This document shows positions 1-7,604 of a DNA stretch of 45,454 nucleotides, in pieces (within the stretch, counting starts at the first letter, position 1; each line of letters starts with the position of its first letter). The notes under the pieces are model-generated. The model saw only the letters and a program-made list of their open reading frames with translations. It had not been told where the DNA came from and did no database searches. Location of the stretch: positions 1-45,454 of IMG/VR virus record IMGVR_UViG_3300008448_000164; one strand, given 5' to 3'. Position numbers and translations under genes: made by a program. The stretch comes from a virus.

Positions 1-1
1 T

Positions 2-148
2 GAATTTGTAAATAATCCTCAAGTATATTTCACAACTGTAGGTATGTACAATGATAATAATGAATTATTAGCTGTAGCTAAATTATCAAGACCATTAATT
101 AAAGATTTTACTAAAGAAGCATTAATAAGAGTGAAACTTGATTTCTAA
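2..148 (+). CDS. C-terminal end of a structural-type protein (partial)
   Basis: An open frame enters from the left edge in phase with base 2 and stops at TAA 146-148, giving the last 48 residues of a protein that starts outside the window. Its end (FTTVGMYNDNNELLAVAKLS) closely matches the end of the next protein (YITTVGLYDEQQNLVAIGKLS), so the two are tandem paralogues or share a C-terminal domain. Only three bases separate the two genes, which suggests one operon. The function cannot be named from this fragment; a virion or baseplate-associated role is inferred from its paralogue. Confidence 0.75.
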   Translation, partial: EFVNNPQVYFTTVGMYNDNNELLAVAKLSRPLIKDFTKEALIRVKLDF

Positions 149-151
149 CAA

Positions 152-1078
152 ATGGGTGCTTACAAACAATTATTAGCTCAAGATATTATTATAACTCCAT
201 TTGAGGTGAACAAATTGTTCACCTTTAATGGGGCCTCTCAATTAACAGGTTCTAATGTTGGTATTGATAGATTTATTGGTAAGAATTTAACAGCTAGTTA
301 TCAAGGTAATATAGATATTTTTAATCCTAATAATGATCCTACAACAGGACAAATATCAACTCAATATCAACGATTAATATATAACTCAATAAAAGAATTA
401 TATTATTCAAATTATTTAAGTGGGAGTTATGGTTCATCTGTTTCTCAACCAGTTTTAATACCAGGTAATGATACTGAAGGAAATGTATTAGTAGGTGGTA
501 CTTATACACCATCATTTGATAATTATTTACAAACAACATTATCTTATCCTCATTATTTTCCAACTGAATCAAATACTATAATAGGGGTATTAGCAATACC
601 ATCTAGATTATTTGGAGATAATATTCAACCAAATAGTTTTTATTACAAAACATCTAATGGAACATATATTGATGATGGACAAGGAAACCTTATTTCAGGT
701 AGTGACATTGTAGGAAATATTGTATATCAACATGGTATGATAATATTAACTACTGGTAGTAATAGTGTTATTAATACTTTCGCGACAAGTTCAAATGTAA
801 CTTGTTCTTTTTCAAGCTCATATTCAATATATGAAACTCAATATAAATGTACAATTAGAGAAAATGAATTTAACTTTAGCCAAAATCCTACTTTATTATC
901 CGGAAGTTCTGATGATACGTTATATGATTTTGCTACTGGTTCTTACTTTACTCCTTATATAACAACAGTAGGTTTATATGATGAACAACAAAATCTAGTA
1001 GCTATAGGTAAATTATCACAACCATTACCATCATCTAGAACCACAGATATGACAATATACATTAATATAGATAGATAA
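152..1078 (+). CDS. Putative virion structural protein, tandem paralogue of the preceding gene
   Basis: A 308-aa protein starting at ATG 152, just after the previous stop, with an A-rich leader (AACAA) and no Shine-Dalgarno. It is rich in Ser, Thr, Asn, Tyr and Gly, has no membrane segment or signal peptide, and looks mostly beta-structured, as phage structural proteins do. The last 45 residues (ETQYKCTIRENEF, TTVGLYDEQQNLVAIGKLSQ) are its most conserved-looking part and recur in the upstream gene. From general familiarity this C-terminal type occurs in virion proteins of marine T4-like phages, but I cannot assign a T4 equivalent. A 21-bp near-perfect palindrome lies inside the gene at 204-224. 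Confidence 0.7.
   Translation: MGAYKQLLAQDIIITPFEVNKLFTFNGASQLTGSNVGIDRFIGKNLTASYQGNIDIFNPNNDPTTGQISTQYQRLIYNSIKELYYSNYLSGSYGSSVSQPVLIPGNDTEGNVLVGGTYTPSFDNYLQTTLSYPHYFPTESNTIIGVLAIPSRLFGDNIQPNSFYYKTSNGTYIDDGQGNLISGSDIVGNIVYQHGMIILTTGSNSVINTFATSSNVTCSFSSSYSIYETQYKCTIRENEFNFSQNPTLLSGSSDDTLYDFATGSYFTPYITTVGLYDEQQNLVAIGKLSQPLPSSRTTDMTIYINIDR
204..224. repeat. 21-bp palindrome inside a coding region
   Basis: AGGTGAACAA, one central A, then TTGTTCACCT: two 10-base arms in perfect inverted order. It lies near the 5' end of the structural gene and codes for part of FEVNKLFTF. Dyads of this form can be protein-binding sites or hairpins. No function can be assigned and chance is possible. Confidence 0.5.
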
Positions 1079-1080
1079 TC

Positions 1081-1542
1081 ATGAATTTAGTAGAACCAGT
1101 TATGACAGTTGAAGATTTAATCAATGATGAAAATTTCGACTCAACCCAATATGAAGGATATATTTATATGACTACATTTTTAAATTTAAATCGTAGTTAT
1201 ATAGGTAAAAAGAATTTTTTCCACACTACTAATGTTAAATTAGGTAAAAAAGAATTAGCAGCATTGCCTGTTACTCGTGGTAAAAAGCCAAGTAAAAAAC
1301 AAGTAATAAAGGAAAGCGATTGGAAAACATATTATGGTTCATCAACTGAAGTTAAAGAGTTATTAAAAACAGAACCTAAAGATCGTATAATTAGAAGTGT
1401 TATACGTTTATGTAAATCAAAGAAAGAATTAACATATTTTGAATGTAAATATTTATTTCAATATGGTGTATTAGAAGATTCATCAAGATGGATTAATGAC
1501 AATATATTAGGTAAATTTTATTCAAAAGATATATATTTATAA
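1081..1542 (+). CDS. GIY-YIG-like endonuclease domain protein
   Basis: A 153-aa protein. Residues 25-45 carry a GYIYMTT...SYIGKK pattern that fits the paired GIY/YIG strands of the GIY-YIG nuclease superfamily. It is followed by WKTYYGSS and, near residue 120, YFECKYLF with a Glu in a helix, the usual position of the metal-binding Glu. The start is ATG 1081, two bases after the previous stop. GIY-YIG enzymes in T4-like phages include mobile homing enzymes (Seg) and repair-type nucleases. This gene sits in a normal operon position, so either a resident nuclease or a free-standing homing enzyme is possible. The family call is moderate; the substrate is unknown. Confidence 0.6.
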   Translation: MNLVEPVMTVEDLINDENFDSTQYEGYIYMTTFLNLNRSYIGKKNFFHTTNVKLGKKELAALPVTRGKKPSKKQVIKESDWKTYYGSSTEVKELLKTEPKDRIIRSVIRLCKSKKELTYFECKYLFQYGVLEDSSRWINDNILGKFYSKDIYL

Positions 1543-1560
1543 CAAAATAATTACAATAAT

Positions 1561-2109
1561 ATGACAAAAATATTAAACGAGCAATTCAATAGAATGCTAA
1601 AATTAGCAGGTTTAATTACTGAAAATGAAATTAATGAAGAAAACTTAACCGAAAATAAATACATAGCTTCAGATTCTCCTGAAGTAACTGGATTTGAAGA
1701 AGAAAATAATAAAATAGTTGTTACTTTATCTAATGGTAATAAAGATGTAATTGAACCAAGAAATTTTGCTAATAAAGAAGCAGGATATAATAAATTTCTT
1801 GAGTTATTAAACACTATGAATACTGATCCTAATGCGAAACAAGTAGTAAATGATTACATAGAAATTAAAAGATTTAATGTACTTAATACAAAAGACGTTA
1901 CTAAACTTTTAGCTGATAATGGTATAGATGAAGAATATTTTACAGCCATGGGTGGTAAAGAAATTGAAGGAGGTTCAAATGAATGGATGGACACAATATC
2001 TGACATTACAGGTAAAGATGCCTATGAAGGTAACTTTAGTAAAAAAGATAATATGAAAATACAAACATTTATGAATCATTTAAATAGTTTAGGTATTAAA
2101 GTAATATAA
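1561..2109 (+). CDS. Candidate capsid-targeted internal protein, LAGLITE leader
   Basis: A 182-aa acidic protein, ATG 1561. The N-terminus (MTKILNEQFNRMLKLAGLIT, then Glu21) forms an amphipathic helix ending in an I-T-E triplet. T4 prohead protease gp21 cuts after [L/I]-x-E, and T4 internal proteins carry such leaders for capsid targeting. Almost the same leader occurs at the gene starting at 7605, and a related string ends the scaffold protein. The rest has no recognised domain and no Cys motif or membrane segment. It is the last gene before a strong terminator. The internal-protein role is inferred; expression is supported by the intact frame and context. Confidence 0.75.
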   Translation: MTKILNEQFNRMLKLAGLITENEINEENLTENKYIASDSPEVTGFEEENNKIVVTLSNGNKDVIEPRNFANKEAGYNKFLELLNTMNTDPNAKQVVNDYIEIKRFNVLNTKDVTKLLADNGIDEEYFTAMGGKEIEGGSNEWMDTISDITGKDAYEGNFSKKDNMKIQTFMNHLNSLGIKVI

Positions 2110-2120
2110 AAGATATAAGT

Positions 2121-2150
2121 AAGCTTGGTTTTCCAAGCTTTCTTTTTTAT
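2121..2150 (+). terminator. Rho-independent terminator
   Basis: Stem AAGCTTGG, loop TTTT, stem CCAAGCTT (8 perfect pairs), followed by TCTTTTTTAT. It lies 11 bases after the stop of the upstream gene. The same AAGCTTGG-type stem is used at 44471 and, in shortened form, at 3874. Confidence 0.9.
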
Positions 2151-2160
2151 ATTATAATTA

Positions 2161-3081
2161 ATGGTAAATCAACTATTAGTTACATTAATGAATTCTGTAC
2201 TTAGTACAGGTAAATCAACAGCTAGAGGTAATTATGCTTATACTTGCCCTAAATGTAAACATCATAAACCTAAACTAGAAATATGTCTAGATGAAAATAG
2301 CCCTGATTTTCAAAAATTTGGATGTTGGGTATGTAAATTTAAAGGTAAAAAGCTAATAAATTTATTTAAAGCAATAGATGTACCTTCAGATAAAATACAT
2401 GAACTGAAATCATTAGTTAAAACTGATGCTATTATTGATAAACAAATAGTTAGTGAACAAGTTAAATTACCTGAAGAATATCAACATGTGTTAAACAATC
2501 CATCTCATGCTGCTAAACGAGCATTAGCTTATTTAAAAAATAGAGGCTTAACAGAAGATGATATATTTAAATATAATATAGGTTATTGTGAAACAGGAAA
2601 ATACTCAGATATGATTATTATTCCTTCATATGATGAATCTGGTACTTTAAATTATTTTGTTGGTAGAAGTTATTTACCTGAATCAAATAGAAAACTCAAT
2701 CCAGATGTATCACGTAATATAATACCTTTTGAAATATTTATAAATTGGAATTCACCAATCATACTATGTGAAGGTATGTTTGATGCTATTTCAATTAAAC
2801 GTAATGCTATTCCATTGTTAGGTAAAAATATACAATCAAAGTTAATGTCTAAAATAGTTTCATCTACTGTTAAAAAAGTATACATAGCCTTAGATAAAGA
2901 CGCTATTAAACAAGCACTTGATTTCTGTGAACAATTAATTAATGAAGGTAAAACAGTACATTTAATAGAATTAGAAGATAAAGACCCAAATGAAATGGGT
3001 TTTAGATCTTTTATTAAATTACTATACAGTTCAACTCCTCTAACATACTCAGATTTGTTAGAGAAAAAACTATTATTATGA
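2161..3081 (+). CDS. DNA primase, DnaG/T4 gp61-type (zinc ribbon + TOPRIM)
   Basis: A 306-aa primase that makes RNA primers for lagging-strand synthesis with the replicative helicase. The N-terminal zinc ribbon uses C29-x2-C32 and C55-x2-C58. The catalytic TOPRIM domain shows ILCEG with Glu204 (residues 201-205) and the acidic pair in ALDKDA (Asp245, Asp247). The length is close to that of single-domain phage primases such as T4 gp61. The start ATG 2161 follows the upstream terminator by about 10 bases with an AT-rich leader. Its TGA stop overlaps the next ATG (ATGA at 3078), so translation with the nuclease gene is probably coupled. Confidence 0.88.
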   Translation: MVNQLLVTLMNSVLSTGKSTARGNYAYTCPKCKHHKPKLEICLDENSPDFQKFGCWVCKFKGKKLINLFKAIDVPSDKIHELKSLVKTDAIIDKQIVSEQVKLPEEYQHVLNNPSHAAKRALAYLKNRGLTEDDIFKYNIGYCETGKYSDMIIIPSYDESGTLNYFVGRSYLPESNRKLNPDVSRNIIPFEIFINWNSPIILCEGMFDAISIKRNAIPLLGKNIQSKLMSKIVSSTVKKVYIALDKDAIKQALDFCEQLINEGKTVHLIELEDKDPNEMGFRSFIKLLYSSTPLTYSDLLEKKLLL

Positions 3082-3845
3082 GTCAAATAAAACACTCTTA
3101 CAATCGAATCCTAGAAATATCTGATGATCATAAACAGATAACTTTACCTGATTCAAGATATTACCGTCGTAATGGTAATTATTATCCAAGTGTAACTTAT
3201 GTATTAAATTATTATCCTAAAGGAAAATTTTTTGAAGATTGGTTAAAAAAAGTAGGTTACTCATCTGAGTATATTGTTAAAAAAGCAGCCGAAGAAGGTA
3301 CTCAAGTCCATGAAATGATTGAAGAGTATTTAAATGGTAATGAACTTAATTTCTTAAACCAATATGGTAACCCACAATATAGTCCTGATATATGGTTAAT
3401 GTTTTTACGATTTGTAGAATTTTGGGAAACATATAATCCTAAATTAATTGAGACTGAAGTTCATTTATTTTCAGATGAGTTAAAAGTAGCAGGTACATGT
3501 GATTTAATCTGTGAGATTAATGGTAAATTATGGTTAATTGATTTTAAAACATCAAATCATATTCAACCAACATATGAATTACAAACAGCTGTTTATGGTC
3601 AATGTTATAAAGAATGTTTTGGTAAACCAATTGATAATTATGGTATATTATGGTTAAAATCAACTAAACGTAAATTAAATAAAGAAAAAATGTCTGGTAA
3701 AGGATGGGAAATAGTAATACCTGAACGTTCACATGAAGAAAACATAGACATATTTAAAACCGTGAAACGTTTATTTGATTTAGAAAATCCAAAAGATGCC
3801 CCAGTTTTCACTGAATTTAAAACATCTGCTAAACGAGAATTATAA
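3078..3845 (+). CDS. PD-(D/E)XK exonuclease, RecB/Cas4-like
   Basis: A 255-aa nuclease. The motifs are in the order of the RecB-like PD-(D/E)XK family: GTQVHEMIE with His78, then VAGTCDLI with Asp142, then LWLIDFKTS with Asp155 and Lys157, then ELQTAVYGQCY with Gln169 and Tyr173. These are the metal-binding residues and the QxxxY helix typical of RecB and Cas4-like nucleases. I see no 4Fe-4S Cys cluster of the Cas4 type. It overlaps the primase stop by four bases, which suggests a role in replication or recombination or in host DNA breakdown. The family call is firm; the role is inferred. Confidence 0.85.
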   Translation: MSQIKHSYNRILEISDDHKQITLPDSRYYRRNGNYYPSVTYVLNYYPKGKFFEDWLKKVGYSSEYIVKKAAEEGTQVHEMIEEYLNGNELNFLNQYGNPQYSPDIWLMFLRFVEFWETYNPKLIETEVHLFSDELKVAGTCDLICEINGKLWLIDFKTSNHIQPTYELQTAVYGQCYKECFGKPIDNYGILWLKSTKRKLNKEKMSGKGWEIVIPERSHEENIDIFKTVKRLFDLENPKDAPVFTEFKTSAKREL

Positions 3846-3860
3846 TTTTATTTTTTATCA

Positions 3861-3870
3861 ATATTTATAA
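3861..3870 (+). promoter_or_regulatory. ATATTTATAA intergenic motif
   Basis: ATATTTATAA in the gap between the nuclease gene and the P-loop kinase gene. Here it lies before a weak terminator hairpin rather than directly before a start codon. Confidence 0.4.
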
Positions 3871-3873
3871 GAG

Positions 3874-3898
3874 ACTTGGCATCCCCAAGTTTCTTTAT
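3874..3898 (+). terminator. Probable weak Rho-independent terminator
   Basis: Stem ACTTGG (3874-3879), loop CATCC, stem CCAAGT (3885-3890), then TTCTTTAT. It is a shortened relative of the AAGCTTGG terminators at 2121 and 44471. It lies just before the start codon at 3912, which argues against the longer frame starting at 3876. Confidence 0.65.
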
Positions 3899-3911
3899 TA
3901 TATTTACACTG

Positions 3912-4736
3912 ATGATAAAATTATTAGAATTATTAAAAGAAATTTCCCAAAATAAAATGGTGGTCATGGCTGGTGGAGCAGGGGCAGGGAAATCATATCT
4001 ACTTAATAAAGTAAAATCAAAAGTTCCAGATATCAAAATTCTTAACCCAGATACATACATTGAAGACAAAAATAGTCCAATGTATAATAGCTTAACAAAA
4101 GCATCAGCTCAAATTGATGATGTTGATGTACCTGACGCTATAAGTAAAGGAGAATCATTTATTTGGGACACAACAGCATCAAACGCTGCTAAAATGTTAG
4201 GTGGAGAATATCGCCGTAAACAAGTTAAAGGTATATTAAATACTGAAGGCTATGATGAAATGATGGTAATGGTTTATACACATCCTATAGTGTCATTTTT
4301 ACGTAATTTTAAACGTGAACGTAAAGTACCTACAGTTGGAGTATTATCAACATGGAATAATGTTTATGGTAATATAGAAGCATATAAAAATAAGTTAGGT
4401 GATAATTTTATATTATATCAAGCGCCTGATAAAGAATTTCAAACACAAATTGATGATTTTAATAACGCTATCAAAAGTGGTAAATTAAAAGAATTTTTTG
4501 AAAGTTTATTATCATCAGGTGAATTTAAATCAACATTTAGAAAAGATAAACCTGAATTACAATCTCCAGAAGAAAAAGAAAAAGCTGAAAAAGCTAAAGC
4601 TCAATCAAAAGCATTATTAGATACTCAAATTGATAAACTTCAAAAAGAATTTAATAACATTGAAAGTAAAGTTAAAGGTTCTATCACTACTGATGAAAAT
4701 GAAGTAATAAGTAAAATAGTTAATTTCGTAAAATGA
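3912..4736 (+). CDS. P-loop kinase, AAA_33/zeta-toxin-like
   Basis: A 274-aa protein with a clear Walker A, GGAGAGKS, at residues 21-28. A zeta/AAA_33-like layout follows: NPDTYIED, then SFIWDTTASN and a central YRRKQVKG stretch. These proteins phosphorylate small molecules or nucleic-acid ends; the substrate cannot be read here. The N-terminus MIKLLELLKEIS also fits the [L/I]-x-E leader pattern seen in many neighbours. The C-terminal 60 residues are charged and probably coiled coil. I start it at ATG 3912 because the upstream in-frame ATG at 3876 falls inside a terminator hairpin. Its stop overlaps the next ATG (ATGA). Confidence 0.75.
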   Translation: MIKLLELLKEISQNKMVVMAGGAGAGKSYLLNKVKSKVPDIKILNPDTYIEDKNSPMYNSLTKASAQIDDVDVPDAISKGESFIWDTTASNAAKMLGGEYRRKQVKGILNTEGYDEMMVMVYTHPIVSFLRNFKRERKVPTVGVLSTWNNVYGNIEAYKNKLGDNFILYQAPDKEFQTQIDDFNNAIKSGKLKEFFESLLSSGEFKSTFRKDKPELQSPEEKEKAEKAKAQSKALLDTQIDKLQKEFNNIESKVKGSITTDENEVISKIVNFVK

Positions 4737-6190
4737 GTTTAGGTAAATATTTAGCTGAAATAATAATTGAACCTACTCCTAAAAAAGTAGCTTTATATCC
4801 AGGAGCATTCAAACCACCTCATAGAGGTCATTTTGAATTAGTACAACGCTTATCTAAAGTAGCGGATGAAGTACTAGTAATTATTTCACCTATTGCTCGT
4901 GAAGGTATAACAGCACAGCAGTCATTATCGGCTTGGAAATTATATTTACCTTTATTACCTAAAGCTAAATTAGTTATTTCAGATACATCATCACCAGTAT
5001 CATATGTTTATGATTATATAAAATCTAATCCACAACAAGATATAGTGGTTGCATTTGGTAAAGGTGAAGAAAAACGCTATAACGCGCTTTTAAACAAAGA
5101 AAAATATTCAAACGTTAAAATATATGACGCTGGTAATATAGGCGGTTTATCCGCATCTGACTTACGTAATTCTATTAAGTCTAATAATCCAACTGATATA
5201 GCTAAATTTTTACCTCAAGGTATTGAAGTAGCAGATTATATGAATGCTTTAGATTTAAGTTTAAGAACTGAACCTCCGTTTAATTCAATAACTGAAAATC
5301 AAGATTTAGATTTTTATGAAGCGTTATTATCTTTAACAAAATATTATATAAATAATGGATATAATGTTTATCCATTACCTAAAATAATTATTAATAATGA
5401 CACTAAAAATGCTGCTAAAGTATTAGGTAAAACAGCATATTATGACCCAGCAAATAAATCAATAACTTTATACATAACTGGGAGACATCCAAAAGATATA
5501 TTAAGATCATTTTCACATGAAATGATTCACCATATACAAAATTTAGAAAATAGATTAAATAATATTAATACTACTAATACTAATGAAGATGATTATTTAA
5601 GTAAACTTGAACAAGAAGCATACTTAAATGGTAATATGATTCTTAGAAATTGGGAAGATAGTATTAAAAATAATACAGTTATGAATGAACAAAAAGAAAA
5701 ATCAAAATACATAATATTCTGTGATATGGATGGAGTATTAGTAGATTTTGAAAAAGGTTATGAAGATTTAACAGGATTACATACCAAACATGTTGATGTA
5801 CAAGACAGTAATGAATTTTGGAATAAATTTAGATTATCACTTGAAGAAAAAGGTATGACTGAATATGATTATTGGGTAAATCTAGAATGGATGTCTGATG
5901 GTAAACAATTATGGGATTATATAAAACCATATAATCCATATGTATTAACTGCTCCATCTCGTGACCCAGGTTCAAAACAAGGTAAAAAACAATGGGTTGA
6001 ACAGTTGGATAATATGAAAAATATATATTTCCGCGCTGCTCAAAATAAACCTGATTTCTCAGGAAAAAATCGCATACTTATTGATGACCGAGCTGATACT
6101 ATTGAAAAATGGAACGCTAATGGTGGAATAGGTATATTACATACATCTACTGAAAATACAATTGAACAACTTAAAAAACTAGGATTATAA
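4733..6190 (+). CDS. Three-part fusion: nucleotidyltransferase + HExxH + HAD 5'-nucleotidase-like
   Basis: A 485-aa protein with three recognisable parts. Residues 17-170 are a cytidylyltransferase/NMNAT-like fold: PGAFKPPHRGH with H30xxH33, and GLSASDLR (138-145), the counterpart of the ISxTxxR motif. Residues 200-315 contain SHEMIHHIQN (His262, Glu263, His266) and a downstream EQEAYLNGN, which fits a gluzincin metal site. Residues 325-485 are a HAD domain: FCDMDGVLVDF (Asp331, Asp333), a Ser/Lys region around SRDPGSKQGKK, and LIDDRAD, resembling 5'(3')-deoxyribonucleotidases. There is no internal stop or frameshift. Nucleotide or NAD metabolism is inferred; the role of the middle part is unknown. 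Confidence 0.8.
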   Translation: MSLGKYLAEIIIEPTPKKVALYPGAFKPPHRGHFELVQRLSKVADEVLVIISPIAREGITAQQSLSAWKLYLPLLPKAKLVISDTSSPVSYVYDYIKSNPQQDIVVAFGKGEEKRYNALLNKEKYSNVKIYDAGNIGGLSASDLRNSIKSNNPTDIAKFLPQGIEVADYMNALDLSLRTEPPFNSITENQDLDFYEALLSLTKYYINNGYNVYPLPKIIINNDTKNAAKVLGKTAYYDPANKSITLYITGRHPKDILRSFSHEMIHHIQNLENRLNNINTTNTNEDDYLSKLEQEAYLNGNMILRNWEDSIKNNTVMNEQKEKSKYIIFCDMDGVLVDFEKGYEDLTGLHTKHVDVQDSNEFWNKFRLSLEEKGMTEYDYWVNLEWMSDGKQLWDYIKPYNPYVLTAPSRDPGSKQGKKQWVEQLDNMKNIYFRAAQNKPDFSGKNRILIDDRADTIEKWNANGGIGILHTSTENTIEQLKKLGL

Positions 6191-6732
6191 TGAAAAAAAT
6201 ATTTGAACAAGACTCACCTGAACAAGAACCATCAGGTTTTTCAGCTATGAAAGCTGAATATGATATAGTGGTTACACCTAAAAAATCAATAGATGATACT
6301 ATTGCTGCTTTTAATAACATTGATAATTATGGAATGTATGTTTCAAATATCAGAAATACAGGTGTTAATAAAGCTGAAATTAATAAAGCTATAGAAGATT
6401 ATTTTGGACCAAATATTCCTTCTAAACGTAAATCAATTGAAAAACAAACAGGTAAATTATTTCCTATTAAAACAAAACAAGCTATAGATGATTTTATTAA
6501 GTCATTTAATTCAAAGCCTAATTTGTTAAAATTTGTTGTTAAAGATGACATGTTGATTTTCCCACAGAAAAATAATCCAACTAAAGATGTAACTAAAAAA
6601 ATAATCAAAACTGTATTAAATAATGCAGGAATAGATTATACAGTTAAAGAAAAAGAAACAACTATGGAATCTAAAGATATTAAATCATTAAAAGAAGAAT
6701 TAATATCTAAAATATACAAAAAATTAATCTAA
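6190..6732 (+). CDS. Hypothetical protein, Lys-rich
   Basis: A 180-aa protein whose ATG overlaps the upstream TAA by one base (TAATG), so it is probably translationally coupled to the fusion gene. It is basic and helical, without Cys motifs or membrane segments. Its C-terminal end (IKSLKEELISKIYKKLI) is an amphipathic helix similar in style to the N-terminal leaders of nearby proteins. I do not recognise a domain. Operon position suggests a partner in the nucleotide block or a packaged protein, but nothing in the sequence decides this. Confidence 0.65.
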   Translation: MKKIFEQDSPEQEPSGFSAMKAEYDIVVTPKKSIDDTIAAFNNIDNYGMYVSNIRNTGVNKAEINKAIEDYFGPNIPSKRKSIEKQTGKLFPIKTKQAIDDFIKSFNSKPNLLKFVVKDDMLIFPQKNNPTKDVTKKIIKTVLNNAGIDYTVKEKETTMESKDIKSLKEELISKIYKKLI

Positions 6733-6738
6733 CATATA

Positions 6739-7311
6739 ATGTTAAATAAAGAGTTTCAAAAAAAAGACGTCCAACGTCTTCGTAACCTTGTAAAAGGTAA
6801 ATACGGAGATAAAACAACAGTTGGAGTAGGTTATTCAAAAAAATATGAACATCATGAAGAAGGTGATATTTGGGAAGAGAACGGTAGACAATGGACTATT
6901 AAAAATGGTATAAAACAAAATGTTACTAAATTAGATTTAGCTAAAGATGCTCATGTTTTACCATTATTATGTCCTAAGTGTACTAAACCAATGAAAACAC
7001 ATATTGATAAACCTTTTTATCAGGTACATAAAATGTGTTTAAATTGTGTCACTGAATTTGAAACAAAACTTAAAATAGAGGGTAAATGGGAAGATTATCA
7101 AAAACAAATGTATAATAATGCCATTAATAATCTCATAAATGATTTTAAGGATTGGGCTGATGATGAATTAAAAGAAAACAATAAATCAATTTCAACAGAA
7201 GATGGTGTTATTGAGAATTGGATTGGTGGTAATAAAGATAAACTAAAGAAAAACATTGATGATTCATTAAAGTATTTAGAAGATCTTAAAAATAACTCGA
7301 CAGATTCGTAG
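6739..7311 (+). CDS. Zinc-ribbon protein of unknown function
   Basis: A 190-aa protein with a four-Cys zinc ribbon in the middle: CPKC (near residue 74) and CLNC (near residue 98). An N-terminal basic stretch (KKDVQRLRNLVKGKYG) could contact nucleic acid, and an acidic helical C-terminus follows. The region WEENGRQWTIKNGIKQN just before the ribbon looks like a small beta domain. Similar proteins occur in other large phages, but I know no assigned function. The stop TAG is followed by a short gap with a small GTAGC/GCTAC inverted repeat. Confidence 0.7.
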   Translation: MLNKEFQKKDVQRLRNLVKGKYGDKTTVGVGYSKKYEHHEEGDIWEENGRQWTIKNGIKQNVTKLDLAKDAHVLPLLCPKCTKPMKTHIDKPFYQVHKMCLNCVTEFETKLKIEGKWEDYQKQMYNNAINNLINDFKDWADDELKENNKSISTEDGVIENWIGGNKDKLKKNIDDSLKYLEDLKNNSTDS

Positions 7312-7351
7312 CGTAGCTACTATGTTTCACCTAATAAAATAAATATGGACC

Positions 7352-7576
7352 GTGATCGACAATCAAGAAAAAATAAAAAATCTCGAACTATTAAGCCAAA
7401 TAATATTAATGGTTGGTATGTTCTTCAATCCATTAGGATTCGATATCCTTTTTTACTTAGTCATGAGTTTAACCAATTCATATCTGATTACAACACTTCT
7501 TTTTTACCTGGCGTCAGCTTGTTGCTTTGGTGGGTATTTCTTCTTGCGTAGAAAATTAAAGAATAATAAGTCTTAA
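7352..7576 (+). CDS. Small two-helix membrane protein, GTG start
   Basis: A 74-aa protein read from GTG 7352. After a polar N-terminus it has two hydrophobic segments, about residues 14-38 (QIILMVGMFF, FDILFYLVM) and 46-64 (TTLLFYLASACCFGGYFFL), ending in a basic tail (RRKLKNNKS). This is the pattern of a small inner-membrane protein. An overlapping ATG frame at 7345-7551 is possible but gives an unlikely protein. The role is unknown; small phage membrane proteins include superinfection, lysis-control and anti-defence factors. The start choice is uncertain. Confidence 0.55.
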   Translation: MIDNQEKIKNLELLSQIILMVGMFFNPLGFDILFYLVMSLTNSYLITTLLFYLASACCFGGYFFLRRKLKNNKS

Positions 7577-7577
7577 C

Positions 7578-7586
7578 ATATTTATA
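7578..7586 (+). promoter_or_regulatory. ATATTTATA intergenic motif
   Basis: ATATTTATA, 18 bases before the ATG at 7605, straddling the end of the upstream gene's short gap. It is one of the recurring motif copies. Confidence 0.5.
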
Positions 7587-7604
7587 CCATATAATATAAT
7601 CATA

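Noticed and set aside
1591-1625. LAGLI string suggesting a LAGLIDADG homing endonuclease
   Set aside because: Only LAGLI is present, in a short leader followed by Thr-Glu, without the catalytic Asp context or the two-fold layout of that family.
7345-7551. 68-aa frame overlapping the small membrane protein
   Set aside because: Its product is basic and irregular, while the frame from GTG 7352 gives a well-formed two-helix membrane protein over the same bases. The ATG could still be real, but only one of the two is likely coding.
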